Origin: an uncultured Alphaproteobacteria bacterium
GTDB lineage: Bacteria > Pseudomonadota > Alphaproteobacteria > CAAHEQ01 > UBA3637
Assembly (NCBI GenBank): GCA_937935995.1
Contig: CALGXF010000020.1
Coordinates: 1 to 40,901 of the forward strand
Direction: 5' to 3'
DNA: 40,901 nucleotides
The translations under genes and the position numbers were made by a program. Below the pieces are notes generated by a model that made no database searches, was not told the origin of the DNA, and worked only from the letters and a program-made list of their open reading frames with translations. This document shows, piece after piece, positions 23,672-30,153 of the stretch (position 1 is the stretch's first letter; each line of letters begins with the position of its first letter).

Positions 23672-24049
23672 TTTTAACAGATGCCGATATAATTGATAAG
23701 GCGTCCATATGCGCCTGTCAGTAATGCCGACAAAGCGTTTTGCGGTTTCCACGCACGTGTAGGGCATGATTTTCAAGCGGTGCAGCGGCGGCGTTTGAAT
23801 GGGTATTTCAATCACGCGATAGCCGTGGGCATGTAAAAAGCCTTTTAAATCGCCGTCGGTAATTAAAATAAGATCGGTGTAGTGAGCAAGCGGGTCGATG
23901 AGAACCCACCCGTTTGAAGCATCTCCCAGCGCGACGACGCAATGATAAAATCCTTTTTTCAAAAAGCGCATCCACCAAAAAGTCGGCTGCCCGCCAAAGC
24001 CGATTAAAGCGGTCGTTTGCCGATGGCCGGCGCATTTCGGACCAATCAT
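23648..24049 (-). CDS. Unknown lead-operon protein, possible cysteine-peptidase-like fold
   Basis: A 133-residue protein without a firm family. It has MRFLKKGFYHCVVAL, then WVLIDPLAHYTDL, and ends with TCVETAKRFVGI and TPYQLYRHLLKI. The HC near the start and the LDP-type turn recall papain/NlpC-like folds, but the active site is unproven. From memory, proteins with this closing TP(W/Y)QLYR motif occur in other Rhodospirillales-type genomes. The ATG at 24049 follows the previous stop by one base (TGACATG); starts further upstream would lie inside that gene. Its last bases hold the promoter and operators of the structural genes. Confidence 0.6.
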   Translation of the reverse strand: MIGPKCAGHRQTTALIGFGGQPTFWWMRFLKKGFYHCVVALGDASNGWVLIDPLAHYTDLILITDGDLKGFLHAHGYRVIEIPIQTPPLHRLKIMPYTCVETAKRFVGITDRRIWTPYQLYRHLLKIGKKSLT

Positions 24050-24050
24050 G

Positions 24051-24467
24051 TCAACACCCCATTTTGTAATTACATTGTAAGCACGAAAAAGCATAAAAAT
24101 CGTCTTCGTCCGGGTAAACAATGCCTTTTTGAATCAAAACCGGTTCCATGACAAACAACGCTTCGCGCCACAATCGGCATTCTTCTAATCCGGCACCGAA
24201 AGCAATATGAGGCGGTGCTTGTTCCAATCCGAATTTCGATAAAACACGGACATGTGCTTGGCTTAATTGACCGGTTGTCACCAATCGTTTTAGGACAATT
24301 AAGATATCGCTCGATTCGCATGGACGCGCGACAGACGACCGCTCGGATGATGAACCGTTCTCATATTTGTGCATTTCGCACCAACAACACCACATCCATG
24401 CTTCCTCTGCCGTTAAAAACGGTTCGCTTTGTCTGTAATCTGCACGATGGCTTGATTTTTTAATCAT
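24051..24467 (-). CDS. Unknown first gene of the leftward block
   Basis: A 138-residue protein. It has a Trp/Cys-rich N-terminal patch (AEEAWMWCCWCEMHKY), a middle helix region (RPCESSDILIVLKRLVTTGQLSQAHVRVL as RPCESSDILIVLKRL), and a Cys-containing end (CLQC, then MGC) that may bind metal. From memory, similar AEEAW(M/F)W...RPC proteins are found in other Alphaproteobacteria, but I cannot name a function. It is first behind the TTGACA/TATATA promoter, with an excellent AAGGAGGAAG ribosome-binding site. As the first gene under direct repressor control it may be a regulator or activator of the block. Confidence 0.6.
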   Translation of the reverse strand: MIKKSSHRADYRQSEPFLTAEEAWMWCCWCEMHKYENGSSSERSSVARPCESSDILIVLKRLVTTGQLSQAHVRVLSKFGLEQAPPHIAFGAGLEECRLWREALFVMEPVLIQKGIVYPDEDDFYAFSCLQCNYKMGC

Positions 24468-24508
24468 CTCTTCCTCCTTTATTTAAAGAACAAAACAAGA
24501 ACAAAGTA

Positions 24509-24537
24509 TATATACGACAAGTCAGGAAGTCTGTCAA
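24509..24537 (-). promoter_or_regulatory. Main leftward promoter of the phage block
   Basis: On the minus strand TTGACA (24532-24537), 17-bp spacer, TATATA (24509-24514): an almost perfect sigma-70 promoter. It reads into the 138-residue gene and lies 6 bp from the operator palindrome at 24543-24564. Confidence 0.85.
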
Positions 24538-24542
24538 TATAA

Positions 24543-24564
24543 AAATAGGTTTATTTTCCTATTT
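24543..24564. promoter_or_regulatory. Palindromic operator of the S24 repressor
   Basis: AAATAGG and CCTATTT form a perfect 7-bp inverted repeat with an 8-bp centre. It touches the -35 of the repressor promoter and lies just upstream of the -35 of the leftward promoter. A further TTCCTAT is at 24577-24583 inside the repressor promoter spacer. The arrangement fits autoregulation plus control of the divergent operon. Confidence 0.65.
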
Positions 24565-24590
24565 ACAAAATAAAATTCCTATGGTAAATT
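24562..24590 (+). promoter_or_regulatory. Repressor gene promoter
   Basis: TTTACA (24562-24567), 17-bp spacer, TAAATT (24585-24590). Half-sites overlap its -35 and its spacer, as expected for a self-repressing regulator. Confidence 0.6.
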
Positions 24591-24623
24591 GATTTCAGGA
24601 AAGTTTTCAGAAGAGGAAAAAGC

Positions 24624-25259
24624 ATGCATCTGTCATATGTAGAAATATGGAAAGGCATTGACCAGTTGGCAGTTCAAAAAGGGCTGTCTTTATCGGCAAT
24701 GGCGCAAAAAGCGGGATTAGACCCGACGGCTTTTAACAAAAGCAAGCGTGTTGGGCCGGATGGGCGGAAACGGTGGTTATCGATGGAAAGCCTGAACAAA
24801 GTTTTAGCAGCCACAAACACCGGTTTGGATGAATTTATTCGCCTGACGGGACAAGATGTGAAGCCGGCTCAACCGACGATTCCGTTGTTGGGTTTTGCTC
24901 AAGCCGGAAAAGACGGTTATTTTGATGATGCCGGTTTTCCGGTCGGCAGCGCCGGATGGGATGCGATTGATTGCCCGATGACGTTCCATAAACCCGTGTA
25001 TGCGTTGGAAGTGTGCGGAACGAGTATGGAACCGGTCTACCGTGAAGGCGATCGGTTGATTATCAGCCCGGACAGTGAAATACGCAAAGGGGACAGAGTT
25101 GTTTTAAAAACAAAATCCGGCGAAGTCATGGTTAAGGAATTAAAACGTCAAACAGCGGCTCAAATTGAACTAAAATCGCTTAATCCGGCACATCCGGACC
25201 GCCAGTTCGCACCGCAAGACGTTGCTTGGATGGCGCGGGTTTTGTGGGTCAGCCAATAA
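24624..25259 (+). CDS. LexA/CI-type S24 repressor, self-cleaving
   Basis: A 211-residue repressor. The N-terminal HTH (about 10-70) includes LSLSAMAQKAGLDPTAFNKSKR. The C-terminal S24 peptidase has the nucleophile Ser134 in CGTSMEPVYREGDRLII and the general base Lys171 in EVMVKELK. Their spacing of 37 residues equals that of E. coli LexA (119 and 156). An Ala94-Gly95 bond in GFAQAGKDG is a fitting cleavage site. It should bind as a dimer and be inactivated by RecA filaments during DNA damage. It is divergent from the phage block and shares its operators. Ribosome-binding site AGAGGAAAAA. It is not the host lexA: its N-terminus is not of the LexA winged-helix type. Confidence 0.9.
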   Translation: MHLSYVEIWKGIDQLAVQKGLSLSAMAQKAGLDPTAFNKSKRVGPDGRKRWLSMESLNKVLAATNTGLDEFIRLTGQDVKPAQPTIPLLGFAQAGKDGYFDDAGFPVGSAGWDAIDCPMTFHKPVYALEVCGTSMEPVYREGDRLIISPDSEIRKGDRVVLKTKSGEVMVKELKRQTAAQIELKSLNPAHPDRQFAPQDVAWMARVLWVSQ

Positions 25260-25683
25260 CATTCCCTTTTTACCCCACAATTCTTTCCCCCAAAGAGCCG
25301 CCCGAAATTCTTCGGGGGCGCGGGCGGCTCTTTTGGGAGTGTAGCAAAATAAAAAATCTGCCCGCATTCCCCCAAAAAATCCGAGTGGTCTCCGGAAAAA
25401 GGTCGTAAGAAAACCGCATCCCCCAAAATCCGTCAACAGGTTGGGGAAAAAAGTGTCCTTTTGAGGCCGTATGTGGGGAAAATCTGTGCCGGGTGGTGGG
25501 AATAATGGGGCGTGGTTATGGGCGGTTCAAAGACGAACCGGAGTGTCACATCCGGTGAAAAAGGGTGGGTCGTCTTCAAAAAACTCAACCTTTTGAATAC
25601 GAAAAATCACACAGATTGCCGGTCAAAACAGAAAGGGCTTTCAGTCTGTTGGCTGTTCGTTCTTTAAAACAAGCCCTCTTGTT
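25260..25683. other. Gene-free repeat island after the repressor
   Basis: About 420 bp with no gene. It starts with the shared CCACAATTC module and a GAGCCGCCCG palindrome, then G/C-tract DNA with further small inverted repeats (CCCCAA/TTGGGG around 25412-25445; ACCGGA/TCCGGT at about 25537-25556). I see no promoter that reads into a gene. Confidence 0.6.
25293..25332. repeat. Palindromic repeat copy B
   Basis: AAGAGCCGCCCG / CGGGCGGCTCTT, 12 bp perfect, 33 bp after the repressor stop, followed by TTTT. The preceding 18 bp are identical to those before the element at 1922-1951. It probably ends the repressor transcript. Confidence 0.85.
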
Positions 25684-26118
25684 TTATTTTTGGCGAATCA
25701 AAGCGTCGTGAATAATCTTTTGTTCCAATGCAATATTATGATGGCTTTGCGTCTTCACAGCCGTTTCTTCGTGAACAACGTCGTGATATCGATTAGAACA
25801 CCCGATTGCGTAAGCAAACAATTGGCGGTATTTCCAATGTTTTATCATAAACAAAGCCGCTAAATGGACATCAATATCGGATGCTTGATTGATTTTTTCC
25901 GATGCCGCCGTTTCACTGACAATTTGTTTCATTGTATGAAGCGTTTGTTCAAAAACAGGATCGCTTTCGTGTTGAACAACGGCCGGCATTGTTTCCGGCA
26001 TTTGTTTTTCCATCGCAACCATCCATTTGCGCGCCAAAAATTGATGAATAATTTTCGGATTGTACGCTTCGTTGAACGCATCTGTATCCACGACATGAAT
26101 TTGATTAAACGGACTCAT
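25684..26118 (-). CDS. Unknown 144-residue cytosolic protein
   Basis: I do not recognise this protein. It is helical, with no signal peptide or membrane segment. It has an acidic middle region (EKINQASDIDVHLAALFMIKHWKYRQLFAYAIGC as IDVHLAALFMIKHWKYRQL) and a His-rich end. The start at 26118 has an AGGAGG ribosome-binding site and a TTGACA promoter upstream. It stands alone between the repeat island and hda. Nothing ties it to the phage block, since it has its own promoter. Confidence 0.65.
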   Translation of the reverse strand: MSPFNQIHVVDTDAFNEAYNPKIIHQFLARKWMVAMEKQMPETMPAVVQHESDPVFEQTLHTMKQIVSETAASEKINQASDIDVHLAALFMIKHWKYRQLFAYAIGCSNRYHDVVHEETAVKTQSHHNIALEQKIIHDALIRQK

Positions 26119-26150
26119 TAAAAACCTCCTGTTTGACCCAAATATAGTTC

Positions 26151-26179
26151 AGGGTATCTCGTTTGGTTTATTTTGTCAA
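26151..26179 (-). promoter_or_regulatory. Promoter of the 144-residue gene
   Basis: On the minus strand TTGACA (26174-26179), 17 bp, TACCCT (26151-26156). The -35 is perfect and the -10 is weak. Confidence 0.5.
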
Positions 26180-26188
26180 CTCTTTTAT

Positions 26189-26836
26189 TCAAAGCAGTGT
26201 TTCGTTCTGTAGACGCGCCATTGTTTCTTTAATCAAAGGAATCGTAATGCGCCGTTTTTTCGACAAAGCATATGTATCGACGGCCGCTACCACTTGATGA
26301 ACAGCCTGATAAGACCTATCCAAATGCGTCATCAAATAGGTAATAACATCACTGTCAACATCGACTTGGCGGTCTGTAAAAGCTTTACATAACAAAGCCA
26401 TCATCACCATATCATCAGGCGCATGAATCGGAATAACCGGCACCGTGCTCATGCGCGTTTTCAAATCTGGCAGCTTGAAAAGTGGAACCGCCCGCGCTGT
26501 CAACAAAATCTGCCGTTGGCTTTCTTTAGCATAATTAAACAAGTGAAACAAAACAGGTTCATTCCGACACTCGTCAATATCTTCAATCACAGCACGCGAC
26601 GGTAACAACGGAATGTCTGTTTCTTTTAAGTCTTTGGCTTTCAGAACCGTTTTGGCAAAAATATGTGCCATGTGCGTTTTGCCGCAGCCTTCCGGGCCGG
26701 TCAACAGCACCATTGCAAATGGCCATGAGGGTTTTTGTATCCATGAAAAAGCCTCTTCATTGCACGAAGAAACAAAAAAATCATCAACCGTTTTCGCAAC
26801 GGCATACGGCAAATGAAACGGCAGTTGCACGGTCAT
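26189..26836 (-). CDS. hdaA: DnaA-regulatory inactivator Hda (HdaA)
   Basis: A 215-residue AAA+ protein related to domain III of DnaA. With the sliding clamp it makes DnaA-ATP hydrolyse and so stops re-initiation; E. coli Hda is 233 residues. The P-loop is GPEGCGKT (47-54). Walker B is in the VIEDIDEC segment, and sensor-1 and box VII-like regions follow (QILLTARAVPLF, LKTRMSTV). The N-terminal VQLPFHLPY should be the clamp-binding motif. It is last in an operon with perM, coupled by ATGA. The pairing perM-hda is usual in Alphaproteobacteria. Confidence 0.9.
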   Translation of the reverse strand: MTVQLPFHLPYAVAKTVDDFFVSSCNEEAFSWIQKPSWPFAMVLLTGPEGCGKTHMAHIFAKTVLKAKDLKETDIPLLPSRAVIEDIDECRNEPVLFHLFNYAKESQRQILLTARAVPLFKLPDLKTRMSTVPVIPIHAPDDMVMMALLCKAFTDRQVDVDSDVITYLMTHLDRSYQAVHQVVAAVDTYALSKKRRITIPLIKETMARLQNETLL

Positions 26837-27888
26837 TTGGTACCTTTGTAAAAAGGACTTTCTTTGTAGGCTTTAATCGTCGTACGCAAAATCACGCCTA
26901 AAACAGCCGTCACCGGCACAGCCAGCAAAACGCCCATAAAGCCGAACAAATAGCCGCCGGCAAACAACGCAAAAATAACCCACGCCGGATGCAGCCCGAC
27001 TTTGTCTCCGACCAATTTCGGCGTTAAGACATAACCTTCGATAAATTGGCCGATGCCAAACACGAACAAAATGCCGATAAAAACGCCCCAGCCGGCCGAT
27101 TGCGTAAACGCCAACAGCAAGCTGATGAAAAAACCGCTCAACGACCCGACATACGGGATAAACGATAAAATCCCGGAAATAAAGCCGACAACAAAGCCTA
27201 AATCTAACCCGATAATCGTCAAACCGATGCCGTAAAACAAAGCCAAAAATAAACAAACCATTGCTTGCCCGCGAATAAAGGCCGATAAAGTGGTATCAAT
27301 TTCCTGCATTTGTTCTTGGACAAACGGCAGCTTTTTTTGCGGAATAAGCCCGCGTATTTTATCAACAATAATCGGCCAGTCATTTAACAAATAAAACGTA
27401 ATGACCGGCGTAATGATGATGAATGTCACGATATTGAACAAGACCATGCCTTGACTGAATAAATCCAACAACATGCCGCCGATTTTGTTAAAGAAAGAAA
27501 TCGATTGTGTTGACATGGTTTCTTTGACGGTTGCGATTTGCTCGGGCGATGCGTAGTTTTTGACCGCATCAAACAACGGTTGCAATTTATTCCACAACGC
27601 TTCCGCATAGGTCGGAATCTTTTGGATAAAGCCGATGACTTGAGATTCCAAAACCGGCATCACAATCAAAAAAGCCAACAAAATCGCAATAATTAACCCG
27701 GCAATCACCAACACCGATGCGACAGTGCGAGAACACCCTTTGGCCGTCAACTTAACAACCAACGGATTTAAAATATAGGCCAAAATAAAGCTTAAAACAA
27801 ACGGCAGTAAAATACCGCTTAACGCCCATGTGAGCAAGGCTAATAAAAGAAAAAGCGTTATCCAAAAAGCATAAATTTTTTTGTTCAT
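26833..27888 (-). CDS. AI-2E family (PerM-like) transporter
   Basis: A 351-residue inner-membrane protein with about eight transmembrane segments. The N-terminal pair is FWITLFLLLALLTWALSGILLPF and a following hydrophobic stretch. The conserved region PVITFYLLNDWPIIVDKIRGLIP and the C-terminal ILSFIPYVGSLSGFFIS with FVFGIGQFIEGYVLTPKLVGDKVGLHPAWVI as GQFIEGYVLTPKLVGDKVGL are the family's signatures. Substrates of this family are mixed and mostly unproven (autoinducer-2, ions), so the direction of transport cannot be stated. Coupled by ATGA at both ends. Confidence 0.9.
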   Translation of the reverse strand: MNKKIYAFWITLFLLLALLTWALSGILLPFVLSFILAYILNPLVVKLTAKGCSRTVASVLVIAGLIIAILLAFLIVMPVLESQVIGFIQKIPTYAEALWNKLQPLFDAVKNYASPEQIATVKETMSTQSISFFNKIGGMLLDLFSQGMVLFNIVTFIIITPVITFYLLNDWPIIVDKIRGLIPQKKLPFVQEQMQEIDTTLSAFIRGQAMVCLFLALFYGIGLTIIGLDLGFVVGFISGILSFIPYVGSLSGFFISLLLAFTQSAGWGVFIGILFVFGIGQFIEGYVLTPKLVGDKVGLHPAWVIFALFAGGYLFGFMGVLLAVPVTAVLGVILRTTIKAYKESPFYKGTK

Positions 27889-29210
27889 GGTGTTTCTCCG
27901 TTATAAGAAGCAGGTGATGTCAACAATTCGGCGCTTTCCGGTTGAGTCACCGACGGAATGACTTGATATTCATCCATGCGCATCACTGGAATAGTCGGCT
28001 GTTCGGTCGGGTAACGGCTTGGAAGAACATCCACAACATCGGTTTCGGCATCTCCCTGCGCCGGCGTCAAATCCGGCAGATTTTCGGTTTCAAGCGACCG
28101 TGATGCATTGGGTAAACGGAATGCTTTGATTTCTTCGGCCGGCACGTCTTTTAAATCGCGCAACTGCCATAAATCGCCCGAAGCCGGAGATAAAAAGAGC
28201 CCTTCCCGTTTAACGGTTTCCAAAAACGGCGCCAAATCACCCGCAAAAAAGATTTCTATTTGCGCTTGGTCTTTGCGCACAGCTTTGACAACATATTGTT
28301 TAATTAATTTAATTTGATCCAACCGTGCGCGAATTTGAATCCATTCGGCTAAATTTTGAATCGGCACAACCGTTACCAAAGACGACGGATTGTCAAACCG
28401 AACCGCATTTTGTTCCCGCCACTTTTTTTCCAACATCGGAATAACCCGATGACCGGCGCGCTTTAAAACCGTTGGAAGCGGCGCATCTAACGGTTCAAAA
28501 AAGCTGATAACACCGACATAAGACCGTTCATTTTGAAACGGACGAATGGTGATTTTTACCTGATGCAAATCCTTGTTCACATCGGCTTCGACAATCAAAG
28601 CGCTGACAGCCTGATACCGGCGATACAACGGCGCAATGTCTAAATTCATTTCATCCGACAACGACTCTTCGGAAACGGACGTTCTGTCCGTTAAATCGCC
28701 AATCGGCACGACAAGCGGCACCAAATCACTGTTTAACACCTCATTTTGCCAAACGTGCAACCATGGATTGTCTTCCTGCCACAATTGAGCTTCCGATTGT
28801 CTGTCCGGCCGGAAAACCGGAAAAATCAAACTTTTATCCGCCGGCGACGTGATGTAAGGCACGTGATATTCTTGGAAAAAAGTCTGTATCGCTTCGGGAT
28901 TGAATTGAACACTGACATCCGCGATGTATCGGACAGAAGACGTCTTTTCATTGGCAACGGAATAATCCTGAACCAAATTCAACATGTCTTCGGTCGTCAA
29001 CACCGGCAAATCTTTCATATCTGACGGCAACGTCAACCGTTCCAACAGTCGGTAAAATCCGCGTTCTTGCGCTTCCGTGATGGCTTTTTCCCGGGCAATG
29101 GTGGCATTTTCATCCGTTATGTCCACAGGAATGTCTCGGACCAAATACATATTGGCCATGACTGGACACGCCCATAAACAAATTCCCAAGAAAAAACCAA
29201 ACGCTTTCAT
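27885..29210 (-). CDS. DUF2066 domain protein, exported
   Basis: A 441-residue protein with a signal peptide (MKAFGFFLGICLWACPVMA, cleaved before NMYLV). The DUF2066 domain follows at once (VRDIPVDITDENATIAREKAITEAQERGF as IAREKAITEAQERGF) and occupies roughly 20-300. The C-terminal 100 residues are proline-rich and variable. The function of DUF2066 is unknown; it is commonly near perM-hda in Alphaproteobacteria. The ATG at 29210 follows the ndk stop by one base (TAACATG). A longer open frame that runs back through ndk is rejected because it would overlap that gene and hide the signal peptide. Confidence 0.85.
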   Translation of the reverse strand: MKAFGFFLGICLWACPVMANMYLVRDIPVDITDENATIAREKAITEAQERGFYRLLERLTLPSDMKDLPVLTTEDMLNLVQDYSVANEKTSSVRYIADVSVQFNPEAIQTFFQEYHVPYITSPADKSLIFPVFRPDRQSEAQLWQEDNPWLHVWQNEVLNSDLVPLVVPIGDLTDRTSVSEESLSDEMNLDIAPLYRRYQAVSALIVEADVNKDLHQVKITIRPFQNERSYVGVISFFEPLDAPLPTVLKRAGHRVIPMLEKKWREQNAVRFDNPSSLVTVVPIQNLAEWIQIRARLDQIKLIKQYVVKAVRKDQAQIEIFFAGDLAPFLETVKREGLFLSPASGDLWQLRDLKDVPAEEIKAFRLPNASRSLETENLPDLTPAQGDAETDVVDVLPSRYPTEQPTIPVMRMDEYQVIPSVTQPESAELLTSPASYNGETP

Positions 29211-29211
29211 G

Positions 29212-29634
29212 TTACCCGACGATTTCGCTCCCGCTGAAGAAATAAGCAATTTCTGCCGCCGCCGTTTCCGGAGCATCAGAACCGTGAATGCTGTTTTTAG
29301 ACAATTCAATGCCGAAGTCTTTGCGAATCGTGCCGGGCAAAGCATTTTCCGGATTCGTCGCACCCATGACTTCGCGATTTTTGGCAATCGCGTTTTCACC
29401 TTCCAAAACCTGTACGACAACCGGGCCGGAGCACATAAAATCAACTAAATCGTTATAAAACGGTTTGTCCGCGTGAACAGCATAAAAATGTTTGGCCTGC
29501 GCCTGTGTCATGTGGATGCGTTTTTGCGCAACAATGCGTAAGCCGGCTTGTTCCAAACGCGCATTAATCGCGCCCGTTAAATTGCGCGCCGTTGCATCCG
29601 GTTTAATAATCGAAAAAGTTCTTTCAATTGCCAT
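29212..29634 (-). CDS. ndk: Nucleoside diphosphate kinase
   Basis: A 140-residue enzyme that transfers the gamma-phosphate between nucleoside triphosphates and diphosphates through a phosphohistidine. Key residues are present: Lys11 in FSIIKPDA, Arg and Asn in the NPENALPGTIRKDFG loop, and His117 in NSIHGSD. Full length. It is first in the ndk-DUF2066-perM-hda operon, with an AAAGGAGAA ribosome-binding site. The pairing of a nucleotide-pool enzyme with the replication regulator Hda is a matter of operon structure; no functional link is shown. Confidence 0.97.
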   Translation of the reverse strand: MAIERTFSIIKPDATARNLTGAINARLEQAGLRIVAQKRIHMTQAQAKHFYAVHADKPFYNDLVDFMCSGPVVVQVLEGENAIAKNREVMGATNPENALPGTIRKDFGIELSKNSIHGSDAPETAAAEIAYFFSGSEIVG

Positions 29635-29666
29635 TTTATTCTCCTTTAAAGTTAATATTTTCTTTT

Positions 29667-29695
29667 TTTATACCTGTTTTTCGGTTGAAGTGCAA
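29667..29695 (-). promoter_or_regulatory. Promoter of the ndk-hda operon
   Basis: On the minus strand TTGCAC (29690-29695), 17 bp, TATAAA (29667-29672). Its -35 overlaps by one base the -35 of the divergent HIT promoter. Confidence 0.7.
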
Positions 29696-29713
29696 TAAAA
29701 AAGGCGTTATAAC
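29685..29713 (+). promoter_or_regulatory. Promoter of the HIT gene
   Basis: TTGAAG (29685-29690), 17 bp, TATAAC (29708-29713), back to back with the ndk promoter. Confidence 0.7.
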
Positions 29714-29739
29714 AAAAACATTCAATCAAGGAGGCTAAA

Positions 29740-30081
29740 ATGGCATACGATTCTGATAATGTATTTGCGAAAATTCTGCGTGGCGACATTCCGTCAAACT
29801 TTATTTACGAAGACGCCTATGTGGTGGCTTTTTATGACATTCGTCCCAAAGCGCCGACACACGTGTTGGTCGTGCCAAAAAAGGCATACACGGATTTGAA
29901 TGATTTTATGCAAAAAGCGGATGCAAACGAAGTTTACCATGTGATGCAGGACGTGCAAAAAGTGGCGGCCCAATTGGATGTCGTCAAAGCCGGATATAAA
30001 GTGGTTTTAAATGTCGGCGCCGGTGCCGGTCAGGAAGTCCCGCATTTGCATTTTCACATTCTGTCGAATAAAGAAGCGTAA
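29740..30081 (+). CDS. HIT-family (HINT-like) nucleotide hydrolase
   Basis: A 113-residue histidine-triad protein, probably a dimeric purine nucleoside phosphoramidase. The triad is HLHFH at residues 102-106 in VPHLHFHIL. The N-terminus FAKILRGDIPSNFIYEDAYVVAF and PTHVLVVPKKAYTDLNDF, and the GAGAGQEV segment before the triad, match the HINT branch. The length is normal. The ATG at 29740 follows AAGGAGG. It is a single gene closed by a hairpin. Confidence 0.95.
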   Translation: MAYDSDNVFAKILRGDIPSNFIYEDAYVVAFYDIRPKAPTHVLVVPKKAYTDLNDFMQKADANEVYHVMQDVQKVAAQLDVVKAGYKVVLNVGAGAGQEVPHLHFHILSNKEA

Positions 30082-30089
30082 ACGCCCGG

Positions 30090-30126
30090 GCGACGCTTTT
30101 TCGATTAAAAAAAGCGACGGTTTTTT
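30090..30126. terminator. Hairpin between HIT and the DotB-like gene
   Basis: CGCTTTTT / AAAAAGCG with a CGATTA-type loop, followed by ACGG and TTTTTT on the + strand. Both flanking genes are convergent on it, so it may terminate both. Confidence 0.55.
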
Positions 30127-30153
30127 AAAGGGGTTCTTTATCCGAAAGGTCGT

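Larger units (their letters stand above)
14133..25259. mobile_element. Compact T7-like prophage or domesticated podovirus block
   Basis: The block contains one leftward set of genes, from 24467 down to 14133, and one divergent S24 repressor. The order portal, scaffold, capsid, tail tubular A, tail tubular B, ejection-like protein, TerS candidate, TerL and lysis follows T7 genes 8-12 and 18-19. I see no integrase, DNA polymerase, primase, RNA polymerase, gp15/gp16-like internal proteins or tail fibre. Base composition and style match the host genes, so it is not a recent arrival. I could not find flanking direct repeats or a tRNA target, so exact boundaries are uncertain. Confidence 0.8.

Noticed and set aside
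24624..25259. S24 protein as the host LexA
   Set aside because: The N-terminal domain is a Cro/C1-type HTH, not the LexA winged helix, and its operators lie at the phage block.
29211..29444. Longer N-terminus for the DUF2066 protein
   Set aside because: It would run out of frame through ndk and place the clear signal peptide in the interior.
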